IMG/VR virus record: IMGVR_UViG_3300023215_000703
Span: 1-41,826 of that record
Length of the DNA: 41,826 nucleotides
DNA from: a virus
Strand: one strand, 5' to 3'
A program made the translations under genes and the position numbers. This document shows positions 21,125 to 30,287 of the stretch, piece by piece. The first letter of the stretch is position 1; the number at the start of each line of letters is the position of its first letter. The notes below the pieces were generated by a model. The model ran no database searches, was not told the origin of the DNA, and saw nothing but the letters and a program-made list of their open reading frames with translations.

Positions 21125-21584
21125 AAGGGTGACTATCGTCGCTCTATTGGCGGCACTCGCTTACGCAACATATCAGATTGTTATTATTGAAAGCGAATTA
21201 AAAGAAGCAAACAAAAAAATAACAACAAAAAGCCTAGAGATAGACAATCTCACGATGCAAGCCGAGTTTTTAACTCAAAGCGTTAAACTTACCGAAAAAC
21301 AAAATGCCAAGTTGATAAGCGAGCGCAATACATTATCGCGCTTAAATAATGCTTATCAGTTGGAAGTAAGCTCTTTAACTAGCAGCTTGCACAAAACTCA
21401 AACTGAAATTAACAAACTACGAGAGTCGAGCGATGAAGCAATTAAAACATGGGCTAATGATAGCGTTCCTTGTGATGCTGTTCGCTTGCTCAAGTACGCA
21501 AGAGCCAGTGAGTGTGACAAGGACGGTGGCGCAGACAGAGTACGTGTACCTAGCGCCACCGGAAGAATATCTATCAAACTGTAG
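21099..21584 (+). CDS. i-spanin (Rz-like)
   Basis: The 161-residue protein has one N-terminal membrane helix (about 9-28, VTIVALLAALAYATYQIVII) and a long periplasmic coiled coil (about 30-125), the layout of inner-membrane spanins. ATG 21099 is chosen over one 4 codons upstream because GGAG lies about 6 bases before it. It overlaps the displaced endolysin end and contains the start of the Rz1-like gene in another frame. With the o-spanin it fuses inner and outer membrane in the last step of lysis. Confidence 0.85.
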   Translation: MLKLFSSIERVTIVALLAALAYATYQIVIIESELKEANKKITTKSLEIDNLTMQAEFLTQSVKLTEKQNAKLISERNTLSRLNNAYQLEVSSLTSSLHKTQTEINKLRESSDEAIKTWANDSVPCDAVRLLKYARASECDKDGGADRVRVPSATGRISIKL

Positions 21585-21717
21585 CGTTGACCGCAAACAA
21601 ATAGCAGGTAATGCGACGTTGTTAGCGTATGCGCAGTATTTAGAGTATGTCATAGACAAATGCGATGAAAACATTAAACGAATTAAACAATGGGCCAGCG
21701 AAGTTAATAATGGATAG
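21433..21717 (+). CDS. o-spanin (Rz1-like lipoprotein)
   Basis: The 94-residue protein has a signal peptide and lipobox LFAC (C19), and a Pro-containing periplasmic part (YLAPPEEYLSNC). It begins inside the Rz-like gene in another frame (152-base overlap) and extends past its end, as in embedded or overlapped Rz/Rz1 pairs. The lipid anchor places it in the outer membrane, where it binds the i-spanin coil. At 94 residues it is longer than lambda Rz1 (60). Confidence 0.85.
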   Translation: MKQLKHGLMIAFLVMLFACSSTQEPVSVTRTVAQTEYVYLAPPEEYLSNCSVDRKQIAGNATLLAYAQYLEYVIDKCDENIKRIKQWASEVNNG

Positions 21718-21982
21718 ATCAACAGCAGCAGCAAGCTACACTGCAAGTATCGGCACTGGTGTCGGCGGTTTATTGTCACTTAACAACATGGCGCTAGCGC
21801 TTGGCATTTTATTTACTGTGATCACATTCCTGATGAACTGGCGCTATCAGAGCAAAAAGCACGAGCTTGAACTTCAAAAACGCCGTGAAGATGCTGAGTA
21901 CCACAAGGCACGTATGAGAGAACTGGTGCGTGACGATGAACAAGCATTAGCTGAGTGCAAGGTAAACAGCGGTGATAAGTAG
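21710..21982 (+). CDS. holin (HP1-like)
   Basis: The 90-residue protein has a Ser/Thr/Ala/Gly-rich first part (TAAASYTASIGTGVGGLLSL) that may be a weak membrane segment. A strong membrane helix (MALALGILFTVITFLMNW, about 24-42) and a charged Lys/Glu/Arg tail follow. This resembles HP1-type or pinholin-like holins, which time SAR endolysin release. ATG 21710 is preferred over an in-frame upstream ATG inside the Rz1 gene. The lysis genes run endolysin, spanins, holin, before the terminase. Confidence 0.75.
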   Translation: MDRSTAAASYTASIGTGVGGLLSLNNMALALGILFTVITFLMNWRYQSKKHELELQKRREDAEYHKARMRELVRDDEQALAECKVNSGDK

Positions 21983-22656
21983 TGTCAAAATGGAGCGATT
22001 TAAACGAGCTATTTCAAAAAGAGCATAGCGAAACAAGAATATCGCTGCGTGATTTTTGCGACAACAACAAATTAAACTACAGCACTGCGCGAAAGCATAT
22101 AAGAACATCAAGAGCAGCACCGCGTAAAGCAGTAAAGGATGAAGGCCAAAGGCTTACAAGAGCACCGAACTTTAAACACGGTGGTTATACAAAGTATTTT
22201 AAGCAAGGCGTTAATCAGTTAGTTGAAGCAACAACGCTAGAAGATGAGCTTGATTTATGTCGCGCTCGCATTCACATGGTTATGGACTCGATTGAGGGTA
22301 TCCAAAAGCTATTAGATGATGCGGACACGACAAACGAATCGAAAGTGATGCTTTACGAGTCGTTATTTAAAGCTGAAATGTCACTTGATAGAAATGTCAT
22401 ACGTGCTGAGTCGATAACTAAAACGCTATCAAGCCTTGAGACAGACACACTAGCACGCGGCAAGCTTATTGCGGAAACGACACGTATTAAGCAACAAACA
22501 CAAGCGCTGATCAACGCGACCAAACGCGGTAAGCATCAGGCGGAAATTGCAGAGCATGAAGCAGCCAAAGCACGTAAAGAGGCCGGCGGCACTAGTAAGC
22601 TTGATGATTTCATTGATAAGCGCACAGGCGGTTTAGATACGGTGGTTAGTCAGTAA
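21982..22656 (+). CDS. terminase small subunit
   Basis: The 224-residue protein starts with GTG overlapping the holin stop (TAGTG). It has an N-terminal helix-turn-helix-like part (ISLRDFCDNNKLNYSTARKHI, about 20-40) and a long helical body. A basic patch precedes the C-terminus. It lies directly before the large terminase gene, whose ATG overlaps its stop. It would recognise the packaging site, as small terminases do. The family is inferred from position and HTH. Confidence 0.75.
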   Translation: MSKWSDLNELFQKEHSETRISLRDFCDNNKLNYSTARKHIRTSRAAPRKAVKDEGQRLTRAPNFKHGGYTKYFKQGVNQLVEATTLEDELDLCRARIHMVMDSIEGIQKLLDDADTTNESKVMLYESLFKAEMSLDRNVIRAESITKTLSSLETDTLARGKLIAETTRIKQQTQALINATKRGKHQAEIAEHEAAKARKEAGGTSKLDDFIDKRTGGLDTVVSQ

Positions 22657-24389
22657 TGCAACCAAAGCCAGCTAAATACCCTAAGAGCACATGGCTCACA
22701 GAAGAAGAACGCTTTAATTTAGATGAAGTAGAGCTGTTAGAGCGATGCGAACCCTATCTTGATTGTTGGTGGTGGCGTTTAAACAACTTATACATCATAG
22801 CGGACGAGAAAGGCCGTGAAGTGTTGTTTCGTTGTCGTATAGCGCAAACCATGCTTTTTGTAACGATGTGGTTTTTAAACATCATCTTAAAAGCGCGCCA
22901 GCTTGGCTTTAGCACAGCAATACAAGTTTTTATCCTAGATCACGCCATGTTTAACGATAACAGGCAGTGTGGAGTAATCGCCCAGGGTAAAGAAGAAGCC
23001 AGCGCCATATTTTCATCTAAGATACTTTATCCCTACGAGCGGCTACCAAGTTGGCTTAAAACGGGCAAGCGCTCAGTTAAAAGCAAAACTGGCACCGGGA
23101 TAAAGTTTAATAATGACTCATGGATACGTGTTGCTGTTTCGTTCCGCTCGGGAACACTTCAAGTATTACACGTATCAGAATACGGCAAGATATGCGCTAA
23201 CTACCCATTACGAGCAGACGAGGTTCAATCGGGCTCACTGAATGCGGTACATGAAGGCTCTTATATTTTTATTGAGTCAACAGCAGAAGGCGCAAGCGGC
23301 AATTTCTTTGATATGTCAGTCGATGCGATGGATTTATCAGCATCAGGCATTGTGCTAGGCCAGCAAGATTTTAAATTTCACTTTTATCCATGGTTTGATG
23401 ATCCTAAGTATGTGGCACCAGTGCCGACAGGTGGCTTAAAACTTTCAAAGGAAAAGGCCAAATACTTCAAAGCAGTTGAAGCAGCTAACGGCGTAAAGCT
23501 CACAGACGAGCAAATAAGCTGGTACATAGGCAAGGAGCGCAACCAAAAAGGCAAGATGAAGCAGGAATATCCATCTACACCGATGGAGGCTTTTTTAACA
23601 TCAGGCCGCAAAGTATTTGATAGTGACGATTTAATGCGTGTCGAAGGGCGCTGCGTTAAGCCGTTACTCGTTTATGATCTTGAGCCATACACCGGCAACA
23701 TGAAGAAAATGAACGGCAAGGTTGATTTAAACGCCAAAGGTAGCGATAAGCTGGCCCAATCAACACTCGGCTACCTGCTGATATGGGAATTACCAGACGA
23801 AAACGAGGACTACGCAATAGGAAGTGACGTAGCAGAAGGACTTGAACACGGAGATAGAAGCTCATTAGACGTTGTTGCCAAATCGGATGGGCGACAGGTA
23901 GCACATTGGTTCGGTCATATAGACCCTAAGCGGTTTGCACACATAAACAAGCATATCGGACTTATGTATAACAAGGCCTATATTGGCGTTGAGCGAAACA
24001 ATCACGGTCATGCGACACTTCAAGAGCTTGTTGAGATTTACCCAACGAGCCGGATTTACACGGAAGAACACATTGATCGCGAAGATACGGACGAAGAAAC
24101 ACGCAAGGTAGGCTGGCACACAAGCGCACAGTCAAAACCAATTCTTACCAGTGGATTAGACGCACTGCTAACGAATGATGCTGACGGCATTGTTTGGCGC
24201 GGTACTTCTAGCGAGCTAAGCACATTTGTTTACGACAAAAAAGGCCGTATGGGCGCACAGCCTGGCGGGTTTGATGATCAGGTAATGAGTTACATGATTG
24301 CACAAGAAATGCGAGTAAGAATGCCTAAACGACTAATAAAAGATAATACACCCGCACCACACAACCCTAATCATTGGATGGCAAGATAA
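22656..24389 (+). CDS. terminase large subunit
   Basis: The 577-residue DNA-packaging motor has an ATPase domain with a Walker-A-like KARQLGFST (79-87), a Walker-B-like strand LQVLHVSEYG (168-177, E175), and FIESTAEG as the coupling motif. The C-terminal RNase-H-like nuclease has acidic residues D390 (GSDVAEG), E445 (GVERNNHG) and D539-D540 (GGFDDQ). It cuts and pumps DNA into the prohead through the portal. It starts in the stop of the small subunit gene, and the portal gene follows by 3 bases. Confidence 0.95.
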   Translation: MQPKPAKYPKSTWLTEEERFNLDEVELLERCEPYLDCWWWRLNNLYIIADEKGREVLFRCRIAQTMLFVTMWFLNIILKARQLGFSTAIQVFILDHAMFNDNRQCGVIAQGKEEASAIFSSKILYPYERLPSWLKTGKRSVKSKTGTGIKFNNDSWIRVAVSFRSGTLQVLHVSEYGKICANYPLRADEVQSGSLNAVHEGSYIFIESTAEGASGNFFDMSVDAMDLSASGIVLGQQDFKFHFYPWFDDPKYVAPVPTGGLKLSKEKAKYFKAVEAANGVKLTDEQISWYIGKERNQKGKMKQEYPSTPMEAFLTSGRKVFDSDDLMRVEGRCVKPLLVYDLEPYTGNMKKMNGKVDLNAKGSDKLAQSTLGYLLIWELPDENEDYAIGSDVAEGLEHGDRSSLDVVAKSDGRQVAHWFGHIDPKRFAHINKHIGLMYNKAYIGVERNNHGHATLQELVEIYPTSRIYTEEHIDREDTDEETRKVGWHTSAQSKPILTSGLDALLTNDADGIVWRGTSSELSTFVYDKKGRMGAQPGGFDDQVMSYMIAQEMRVRMPKRLIKDNTPAPHNPNHWMAR

Positions 24390-24392
24390 CAA

Positions 24393-26489
24393 ATGGCTGA
24401 TCACGTAAAATCAAATAAAGACGGCTTTACGCTAGACAAGCTGTTAACGCTACTTGGTGACATTGATAGCCAACCAGATTGGCGCACGCCAGCAACAAAA
24501 GCATGTGCTTATTACGATGGCGACCAGTTAGCGGAAGAAATACGCGCAATACTTAAACGCCGTGGGCAACCTGAAATAGTACACAACATGATTGGACCTA
24601 CTATTGATGGCGTACTTGGTTTAGAAGCGCGCTCGCGCTCTGACTTAATGATCGTGGCCGATGATGATAACGGCGAAGAATTAGCAAAAGGCTTAAACGA
24701 AAAGTTTAAGGACGCATGGCGTTTGTCACATGCCGATCGTGCGTGCTCGGATGCGTATGCAAGCCAATTAAAAAGCGGTATAGGCTGGGTTGAAGTTACT
24801 AAAAACCCTATTCCATTCGCTGCGCCATATCGTGTTAAGTATATTCACCGCCGCGAAGTGTGGTGGGATTGGAACGCTCAAGAAGCAGATAGAAGCGATG
24901 CACGTTGGATGCTGCGCAAAAAGTGGATGGATTTAGACGAGGCGTTAGCTACGTTTCCTGAACACAAAGAGATTTTAAAAAACTCGGTTAACTTGTGGGA
25001 AGATTTTTACAACACGGTTGATAAAGAAGGTGTTGATGATCACGCCCTGCACTCAGCCTGGCATGATAGCCAAAGTTGGAACCGTGGCATGAGCGAATGG
25101 CTAGACCAAACGCGCAACCGTGTTTTACTTCAAGTTATTTACTACAAAGTATGGAAACGCGCACACGTTATCAAAATGAGTGATGGCCGTGTAATTGAAT
25201 ACGATAAAAACAACGATTTACACCGCGCAGCAGTACAAACAGGCAAGGTTAAGCTTGAATACGCCTCATTCCCTAATGTGCGAGAAGCGTGGTTTGTTGG
25301 TCCTCACCGTATTATTGATAGAGCCAGTGAAGCGCCTAACGGCATGTATAACCTGATACCGTTCATTGGTTACCAAAAAGACGCAAGCGGCGAACCTTAC
25401 GGTCTTGTTAGCCGAATGATACCCGCACAAGACGGTATTAATGCCCGCGTGATCCGCCTTAACTACTTACTACAAGCACGCCGTATTGTGGCTGATGAAG
25501 ATGCTACGCAGTTAAGCGATGACAGATTAAAAGAAGAAGTCGAAAAGCCGGACGGTTATATACCGCTAAATCCTGACCGTAAAAGCAAGTTAAAAGCCGC
25601 TGATGCGCTAAGCATTCAAAATGATGTAGGTATCGCAGCACAGCAATTTAACTTGATGCAAAACGATATGAAGTTAATTCAGGATACTGCCGGCGTTTAT
25701 AACTCGATGTTAGGCCAAGACAGCAATGCGACAAGTGGTGTTGCCATTTCTAACTTGGTTGAGCAAGGCACAACAACACTTGCTGAGCTAAACGATAACT
25801 TTCACTTTTCGCGCAATCGCGTAGGTGATTTATTGCTTGCTTACATCATTGAGGATTTAAAGCCGCAAAATAACATACAGGTAACCGTTAATCGTGATGA
25901 CAAGGCCAAGCGTAAGGCGATTGTACTTAATCAGCCTAACGAAGAAGGCAAACGCACAAACGATGTAGCGCGATGGAAAGGCCACTTAGCACTCGCGCCG
26001 GTTAAAGCTACGCCAACGTATCGCCAGCAGCAAGCAACACTGTTAAGCAATGTCATGGCGCAAATACCACCAGAGGCCCAAGCGGCAACCATGCCTATGT
26101 TTGTTGAATTGATGGACCTACCAAACAAAGAGGAATTTTTAGCAACGCTTCGCCAGGCTTTAAACATACCTAAGCCGCAAGAAGATATGAGCGAAGAAGA
26201 ACTTGCACAAGCAAAAGCCCAGGCTGAAAAAGCGCAAGCGATGGAGAAAATGCAAATGCAAGAAATTCAAGGCAATCTTGAAAGGCTAACTCTTGAGCGT
26301 GAACAGCTAAAAGCTAAAATTCTTGAGCTACAGAAGAAAACCGAAACAGAAGAAGTGAAAGACGACAAAGTAATAGCTGAAACTGAAAAGATTTTAAGTG
26401 AAGTACGCAGAAGCAACGCGGAAGTAGCCGCAATGAAATCTAACGTACAAGCAAACATTCAACAGCAACTAGACGCGATACAGGTGTAG
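24393..26489 (+). CDS. portal protein (P22-type)
   Basis: The 698-residue protein matches podovirus portals of the P22 type: ACAYYDGDQL near 40, HNMIGPTIDGVLGLEARSR (65-83), SGIGWVEV (130-137), and the long wing/stem region with GYQKDASGEPYGLV. The C-terminal 120 residues are a coiled-coil barrel-like helix rich in Gln/Glu/Lys. It forms the dodecamer through which DNA passes. Size is close to P22 gp1 (725). This is the main reason to call the virion a podovirus. Confidence 0.9.
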   Translation: MADHVKSNKDGFTLDKLLTLLGDIDSQPDWRTPATKACAYYDGDQLAEEIRAILKRRGQPEIVHNMIGPTIDGVLGLEARSRSDLMIVADDDNGEELAKGLNEKFKDAWRLSHADRACSDAYASQLKSGIGWVEVTKNPIPFAAPYRVKYIHRREVWWDWNAQEADRSDARWMLRKKWMDLDEALATFPEHKEILKNSVNLWEDFYNTVDKEGVDDHALHSAWHDSQSWNRGMSEWLDQTRNRVLLQVIYYKVWKRAHVIKMSDGRVIEYDKNNDLHRAAVQTGKVKLEYASFPNVREAWFVGPHRIIDRASEAPNGMYNLIPFIGYQKDASGEPYGLVSRMIPAQDGINARVIRLNYLLQARRIVADEDATQLSDDRLKEEVEKPDGYIPLNPDRKSKLKAADALSIQNDVGIAAQQFNLMQNDMKLIQDTAGVYNSMLGQDSNATSGVAISNLVEQGTTTLAELNDNFHFSRNRVGDLLLAYIIEDLKPQNNIQVTVNRDDKAKRKAIVLNQPNEEGKRTNDVARWKGHLALAPVKATPTYRQQQATLLSNVMAQIPPEAQAATMPMFVELMDLPNKEEFLATLRQALNIPKPQEDMSEEELAQAKAQAEKAQAMEKMQMQEIQGNLERLTLEREQLKAKILELQKKTETEEVKDDKVIAETEKILSEVRRSNAEVAAMKSNVQANIQQQLDAIQV

Positions 26490-26491
26490 CA

Positions 26492-27214
26492 ATGAGCGAA
26501 ACAAAAGAAGTTATTAACGTAGTGCTTTGTGGTGATGATGGCGCGACAGTCCACATACGCGAAGTAATGGCCGAGTACCAATGCTTTAAAGTGGTTCAAG
26601 CAGCCGAGATTAAATCGGTAGCTACAATGGACGGGCAACCTGATCTTTCATTAATTATCGGCATACCGGGAACTGACATTGATTTGCCTTACATTGCTAG
26701 CCAGGCGCTAATAGCACGCTACACGCCAGTAGCCGGTGATTATATTGTGCTGTATGAAAATGACTATGTATCAATAAGCCCTAAACAAGTATTTGAGGAG
26801 GGTTATAACAAGATTGAATTTGCCGATGTTGGCGGGGATAACGACTTGGGTGTGCCTCAAGAGCATATGGGCCAAGTTAAAGCCATTGCAAAAATGTGTC
26901 ACGAAGTTAACCGCGCTTACACAGCAGTAATGCGAGAGCCATTAAAGCATTGGCATGAGCTGGAAGAACAAGACAAAAACATTGTTATTGAGCATGTAGC
27001 GTTTTTGATTATCAACGTTGATGCTGATGTAAAAGCATGGCATGACGCGTGGGTGTCTAAAATGATTGTGGCGGGCTGGAAGTATGACGCTAAACGCTCA
27101 CTTAAAAACAAAACGCATGAACACTTAAAGCCTTTTCACCACCTACCTGAAAAACAACAAGTCAAAGATGCGCTATTTCATAGCGTGGTAAAACAAGCCA
27201 TTCACGCGGGGTAA
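26492..27214 (+). CDS. RyR-domain phage protein
   Basis: The 240-residue protein has an N-terminal beta-rich part with the phage-typical PVAGDYIVLYENDYVSISP (79-97). A C-terminal RyR domain (about 133-235) follows: MCHEVNRAYTAVM, KAWHDAWVSKMIVAGW, then K-KTHEHLKPFHHLPEKQQ and KDALFHSVV. RyR domains were first seen in ryanodine receptors and occur in phages, where the ligand is unknown. Placed between portal and scaffold, it may be a minor head component or a host-interaction factor. Confidence 0.8.
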   Translation: MSETKEVINVVLCGDDGATVHIREVMAEYQCFKVVQAAEIKSVATMDGQPDLSLIIGIPGTDIDLPYIASQALIARYTPVAGDYIVLYENDYVSISPKQVFEEGYNKIEFADVGGDNDLGVPQEHMGQVKAIAKMCHEVNRAYTAVMREPLKHWHELEEQDKNIVIEHVAFLIINVDADVKAWHDAWVSKMIVAGWKYDAKRSLKNKTHEHLKPFHHLPEKQQVKDALFHSVVKQAIHAG

Positions 27215-27216
27215 AC

Positions 27217-27390
27217 ATGAACGTACTCAAGCACTGGTTTTTAAAATACATAATGCCAGCGTTTGAGCCGGTTAACGTAGAAAAATCAAATGACGCGGTA
27301 CGGCCTGCGTCTTATTTAAAAAATGGCCGGCGAGTAACAGCAATAAGCTGGGGAGGTTTCAATGTAAAACTCCGCAAACCATACAGATAA
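27217..27390 (+). CDS. small basic phage protein, 57 aa
   Basis: ATG 27217 has GGGG six bases upstream and opens 57 codons (MNVLKHWFLKYIMPAFEPV…, ending NVKLRKPYR). It is basic and has an aromatic N-terminus. It fills the gap between the RyR gene and a terminator. Family unknown, but the ribosome site and placement support it. Confidence 0.55.
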   Translation: MNVLKHWFLKYIMPAFEPVNVEKSNDAVRPASYLKNGRRVTAISWGGFNVKLRKPYR

Positions 27391-27416
27391 AGATATTTAC
27401 GTACTACGCAGAAACG

Positions 27417-27450
27417 AAGCCGCTTTTGAGCAATCAGAGGCGGCTTTTTT
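27417..27450 (+). terminator. terminator before the scaffold gene
   Basis: AAGCCGC and GCGGCTT form a 7-bp stem with a 16-base loop (which can pair partly), followed by six T. It separates packaging genes from the head genes. Confidence 0.8.
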
Positions 27451-27537
27451 GTGCGATGCACAAAACTCGCAAGGGCAGCGATACGCCTAAATTTTAATTT
27501 TCGTAACCATACGTTAAATGGTCGATGGGGTAATAAA

Positions 27538-28557
27538 GTGGATGAATTAGACGAGATATTAGCAACTGGCACTGATGAAGAAATCGAGGCGGCATTAGCA
27601 GGCCTAGATATTGATGGTGAAACACTATTTGGTGGCGAAGATGGCGAAAAAGAGCCTGTAGTAGAAACCAAACAAGAGGCACCTGCAGCAGAGTCAAAGC
27701 AGGAAGTAAGCGAAGCACCAGCTAAAACAGACGTAGAAGGGGAGTCGTCAACCAAAGAGGGTGAATCACCAGAAGGTTTTGTTGAAATTGACGGCAAGTA
27801 TTACGTTGAAGCAACGGACGTTAGCAGTAAAAACGGTCAACACAGTTTGCCGTATGAAGTGCTAGCACAAGCGCGTGAACGCGCAGCAGCAGCCGAAGCC
27901 GAACGCGAAAGACTAGCCACCGAAAAAGCAGAGCTTGAAAGTCAGTTTGAGGAAACCAAACGTGTAGCCGAGTTACACAGTAGCCAGTTAAAAGAAGCTG
28001 GTATGGACCCACGCAAACTGCCAGGTGAAATGCTTAAAGATCCTGAGCTAATGGAGCGTATTAAAGATGAATATCCGGAGCTTGGCGAATTAGTTAGTGA
28101 GTTAGCTAGCCAAATTCAGCAATACGGTTCAAAGAACCAGCCGGCGCCAGAAACACCACAAGCACCTTCACAAAATGAAGTGCAAGAAGCGTTTGCGCAA
28201 TCACAGCACTTAAAGCAGTGGATGCAAAATGACGTTGATAAGTGGGATATGGCAAAGGTTATTGATGACAAGCTCACAAAAGACCCATCGTTTGCAAACA
28301 AAACAGTCGCAGAGCGATTTAAAGAAGTTGAAAAGCGCGTACAAAGCGCATTTGGCGAACAGCACAAGCCTAAGCCAAGCAACACCGACTCTGCACCAAT
28401 CCCAAATACACCTACTGACATAGGCACACAGGCAAATGATCTAAGTGCTAGTGCCGGCTTACTTGAAAAAGACGCAGCGACTATCGCAGCCGAAATGGAA
28501 GGTATGACGGAGCAGCAAGTAGAAGCAATGCTTGAGAGCGTGTCAGATTATCTCTAG
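27538..28557 (+). CDS. scaffold protein, putative
   Basis: The 339-residue protein starts with GTG 27538 (VDELDEIL), which has GGGG 8 bases upstream. A GTG at 27451 lies directly after a terminator and is rejected. The product is acidic and helical with a Pro/Glu-rich start, a coiled coil (about 105-145) and a C-terminal LESVSDYL. Position directly before the major capsid gene and composition fit a head scaffold. No protease domain is seen. Confidence 0.75.
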   Translation: MDELDEILATGTDEEIEAALAGLDIDGETLFGGEDGEKEPVVETKQEAPAAESKQEVSEAPAKTDVEGESSTKEGESPEGFVEIDGKYYVEATDVSSKNGQHSLPYEVLAQARERAAAAEAERERLATEKAELESQFEETKRVAELHSSQLKEAGMDPRKLPGEMLKDPELMERIKDEYPELGELVSELASQIQQYGSKNQPAPETPQAPSQNEVQEAFAQSQHLKQWMQNDVDKWDMAKVIDDKLTKDPSFANKTVAERFKEVEKRVQSAFGEQHKPKPSNTDSAPIPNTPTDIGTQANDLSASAGLLEKDAATIAAEMEGMTEQQVEAMLESVSDYL

Positions 28558-28566
28558 GAAATTAAA

Positions 28567-29781
28567 ATGAGCACAATTACAAAAGCACAAGCGGCCAAAG
28601 CGTTTGGCGCTGCCCTGTTTACACATACACGCCGTCAAAATACGTTCGTGAACATGCTAACAGGTGCCGCACCAAAAGCGGCTAAAGCAGATAAAGCACA
28701 CGGCAAAAAGCAAACTGAAAAGGGCGCGCCGGTGGTTATGATCAATGACTTGCAAAGCCAAGCCGGCGACACGGTTGAAATGGATTTATTCCACAACCTT
28801 AACGGCTTACCAACAATGGGTGATAAAAAACTGGAAGGCCGAGGCGAAAGCTTGAGCAAAACAGTGTTTGAATTGCGCATTGACCAAGGCCGTAAGATGG
28901 TTGATAGCGGCGGTAAAATGTCGCAAAAGCGTACTAAGCATGATTTGCTTAGCACTGCTAAAACGTTGCTAGGTAACTACTACAACGACTTAAAAGATGA
29001 AGTGGCAATGTATCACCTGGCCGGTGCGCGTGGCTCGTTTGCGCCAAGCGATATTATTATCCCAACAGAAGATCATAGCGAATTTAAAGAAATCATGGTC
29101 AATGATGTTCTGGCACCAACGTATGACCGTCACCAGTTTGGTGGTGATGCGACTAGCTTTGAAGCGATTGATGCTGCGGATATTATGACGCTAGAAAAGC
29201 TGGACGACTTAGCGCTTATTTTGGAAGAACAAGCCAACCCAATGAAGCACATTAGCTTTGAAGCTGACCAAATGGCGAATGAGTCGCCTTTCTTCTTATT
29301 ATTCGTGACCCCGCGCCAATGGCGTGACCTTTGGGCTTCTGCGACTGATAAAAAGTTACAAGAGCTTCAATCTCGCGCAATTAAACGCGGACAAGGTTTC
29401 AATCACCCTGTATTCAAAGGTGATGTGATCATGTGGCGCAATATTCTTGTGCGTCAATACCGCAAGCCAGTGCGTTTCTTTGCGGGCGATACGGTAACAG
29501 TATCTAACAACGATAAGTTAGCGACAACTAAAATTGTTGAAGCGGGTACAACTATCGATCGTGCAATCCTTCTTGGTGGTCAAGCGCTTGCGAATGCTTA
29601 CGGTAAGTCTGATTCAGGCTCGCATTTCTCTATGACTACAGAGAAAACCGACCACGGCAACGCAAACGAAACCGCTATCGTATGGATGAATGGCTGTAAA
29701 AAAGTACGCTTCTCTGATAAGACAGGCCGCGTAAACGATTACGGCACAATGGTCCTTGATACTGCGGTATCTCTACAGTAA
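28567..29781 (+). CDS. major capsid protein (N4-gp56 family)
   Basis: The 404-residue protein fits the N4-gp56/DUF4043 major capsid family. The N-terminal region has LFTHTRRQNTFVNMLTG and GDTVEMDLFHNL. A central RIDQGRKMVDSGGKMSQKRT is followed by FVTPRQWRDLWASATDKKLQ, and by WMNGCKKVRFSDK near the end. It forms the icosahedral shell. It follows the scaffold gene by 9 bases and is followed by a terminator and a decoration-like gene. Confidence 0.9.
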   Translation: MSTITKAQAAKAFGAALFTHTRRQNTFVNMLTGAAPKAAKADKAHGKKQTEKGAPVVMINDLQSQAGDTVEMDLFHNLNGLPTMGDKKLEGRGESLSKTVFELRIDQGRKMVDSGGKMSQKRTKHDLLSTAKTLLGNYYNDLKDEVAMYHLAGARGSFAPSDIIIPTEDHSEFKEIMVNDVLAPTYDRHQFGGDATSFEAIDAADIMTLEKLDDLALILEEQANPMKHISFEADQMANESPFFLLFVTPRQWRDLWASATDKKLQELQSRAIKRGQGFNHPVFKGDVIMWRNILVRQYRKPVRFFAGDTVTVSNNDKLATTKIVEAGTTIDRAILLGGQALANAYGKSDSGSHFSMTTEKTDHGNANETAIVWMNGCKKVRFSDKTGRVNDYGTMVLDTAVSLQ

Positions 29782-29790
29782 GCCCCTTTT

Positions 29791-29813
29791 AGCCGGAGCA
29801 ATCCGGCTTTTTT
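29791..29813 (+). terminator. terminator after the capsid gene
   Basis: AGCCGGA and TCCGGCT form a perfect 7-bp stem with a 4-base loop and six T. It should limit expression of downstream genes relative to capsid. Confidence 0.9.
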
Positions 29814-29842
29814 ATTTTAACTTTTAGTAATTGGATAAAATT

Positions 29843-30223
29843 ATGAAAGAAACATTTTATAAAGGTGCCGCCGGTAATTTATCGCTTCACCTGGTAACAA
29901 TTTCGCTTGCTGCTTTAGCTACTGAGGCGACAAAAGTTGTCACTGAGTCTTTACCTATTGGCACGCAAATCACAGGCGTTCGCATTGTGAATGAAGCGCT
30001 AGGCACTGAAACTAAGCTAACTGCTCAAGTTGTAAGCCATGCAGGCGATGCCACCGACTTAGCTGAGTTTAACACTGAATCGGCGGGCAATAGTGGCGCA
30101 TTCATTAAGCCGGTTTACATTGGTGATGAAGGCCCAAGTGATTTAGTTGTTAAAAATACGGGTTCGTCTGCGGCGACCGGCGAAGCTGTACTTCAATTAG
30201 AGTACCGATACACAGGTTACTAA
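29843..30223 (+). CDS. head decoration-like protein, 126 aa
   Basis: The 126-residue protein is beta-rich with Thr/Val/Ala and Gly turns and no charged helices, like small head decoration or Ig-like proteins. ATG 29843 is used, though the ribosome site is weak. It stands between two terminators directly after the capsid gene, a usual place for abundant decoration proteins. Family not recognised. Confidence 0.55.
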   Translation: MKETFYKGAAGNLSLHLVTISLAALATEATKVVTESLPIGTQITGVRIVNEALGTETKLTAQVVSHAGDATDLAEFNTESAGNSGAFIKPVYIGDEGPSDLVVKNTGSSAATGEAVLQLEYRYTGY

Positions 30224-30247
30224 GCCTTTTCGATACACGTTTAAATC

Positions 30248-30273
30248 AAGCCCTGCTATTGCGGGGCTTTTTT
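30248..30273 (+). terminator. terminator after the decoration-like gene
   Basis: AAGCCCTGC and GCGGGGCTT pair over 9 bases with one G-U pair, a 4-base loop and a T-run. It is the third terminator within the head block. Confidence 0.9.
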
Positions 30274-30287
30274 ATTGGGGAAAATCC

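Noticed and set aside
27451-27537. GTG start for the scaffold gene right after the terminator
   Set aside because: The 29 extra codons look non-coding, and GTG 27538 has a better ribosome site and the usual acidic start.
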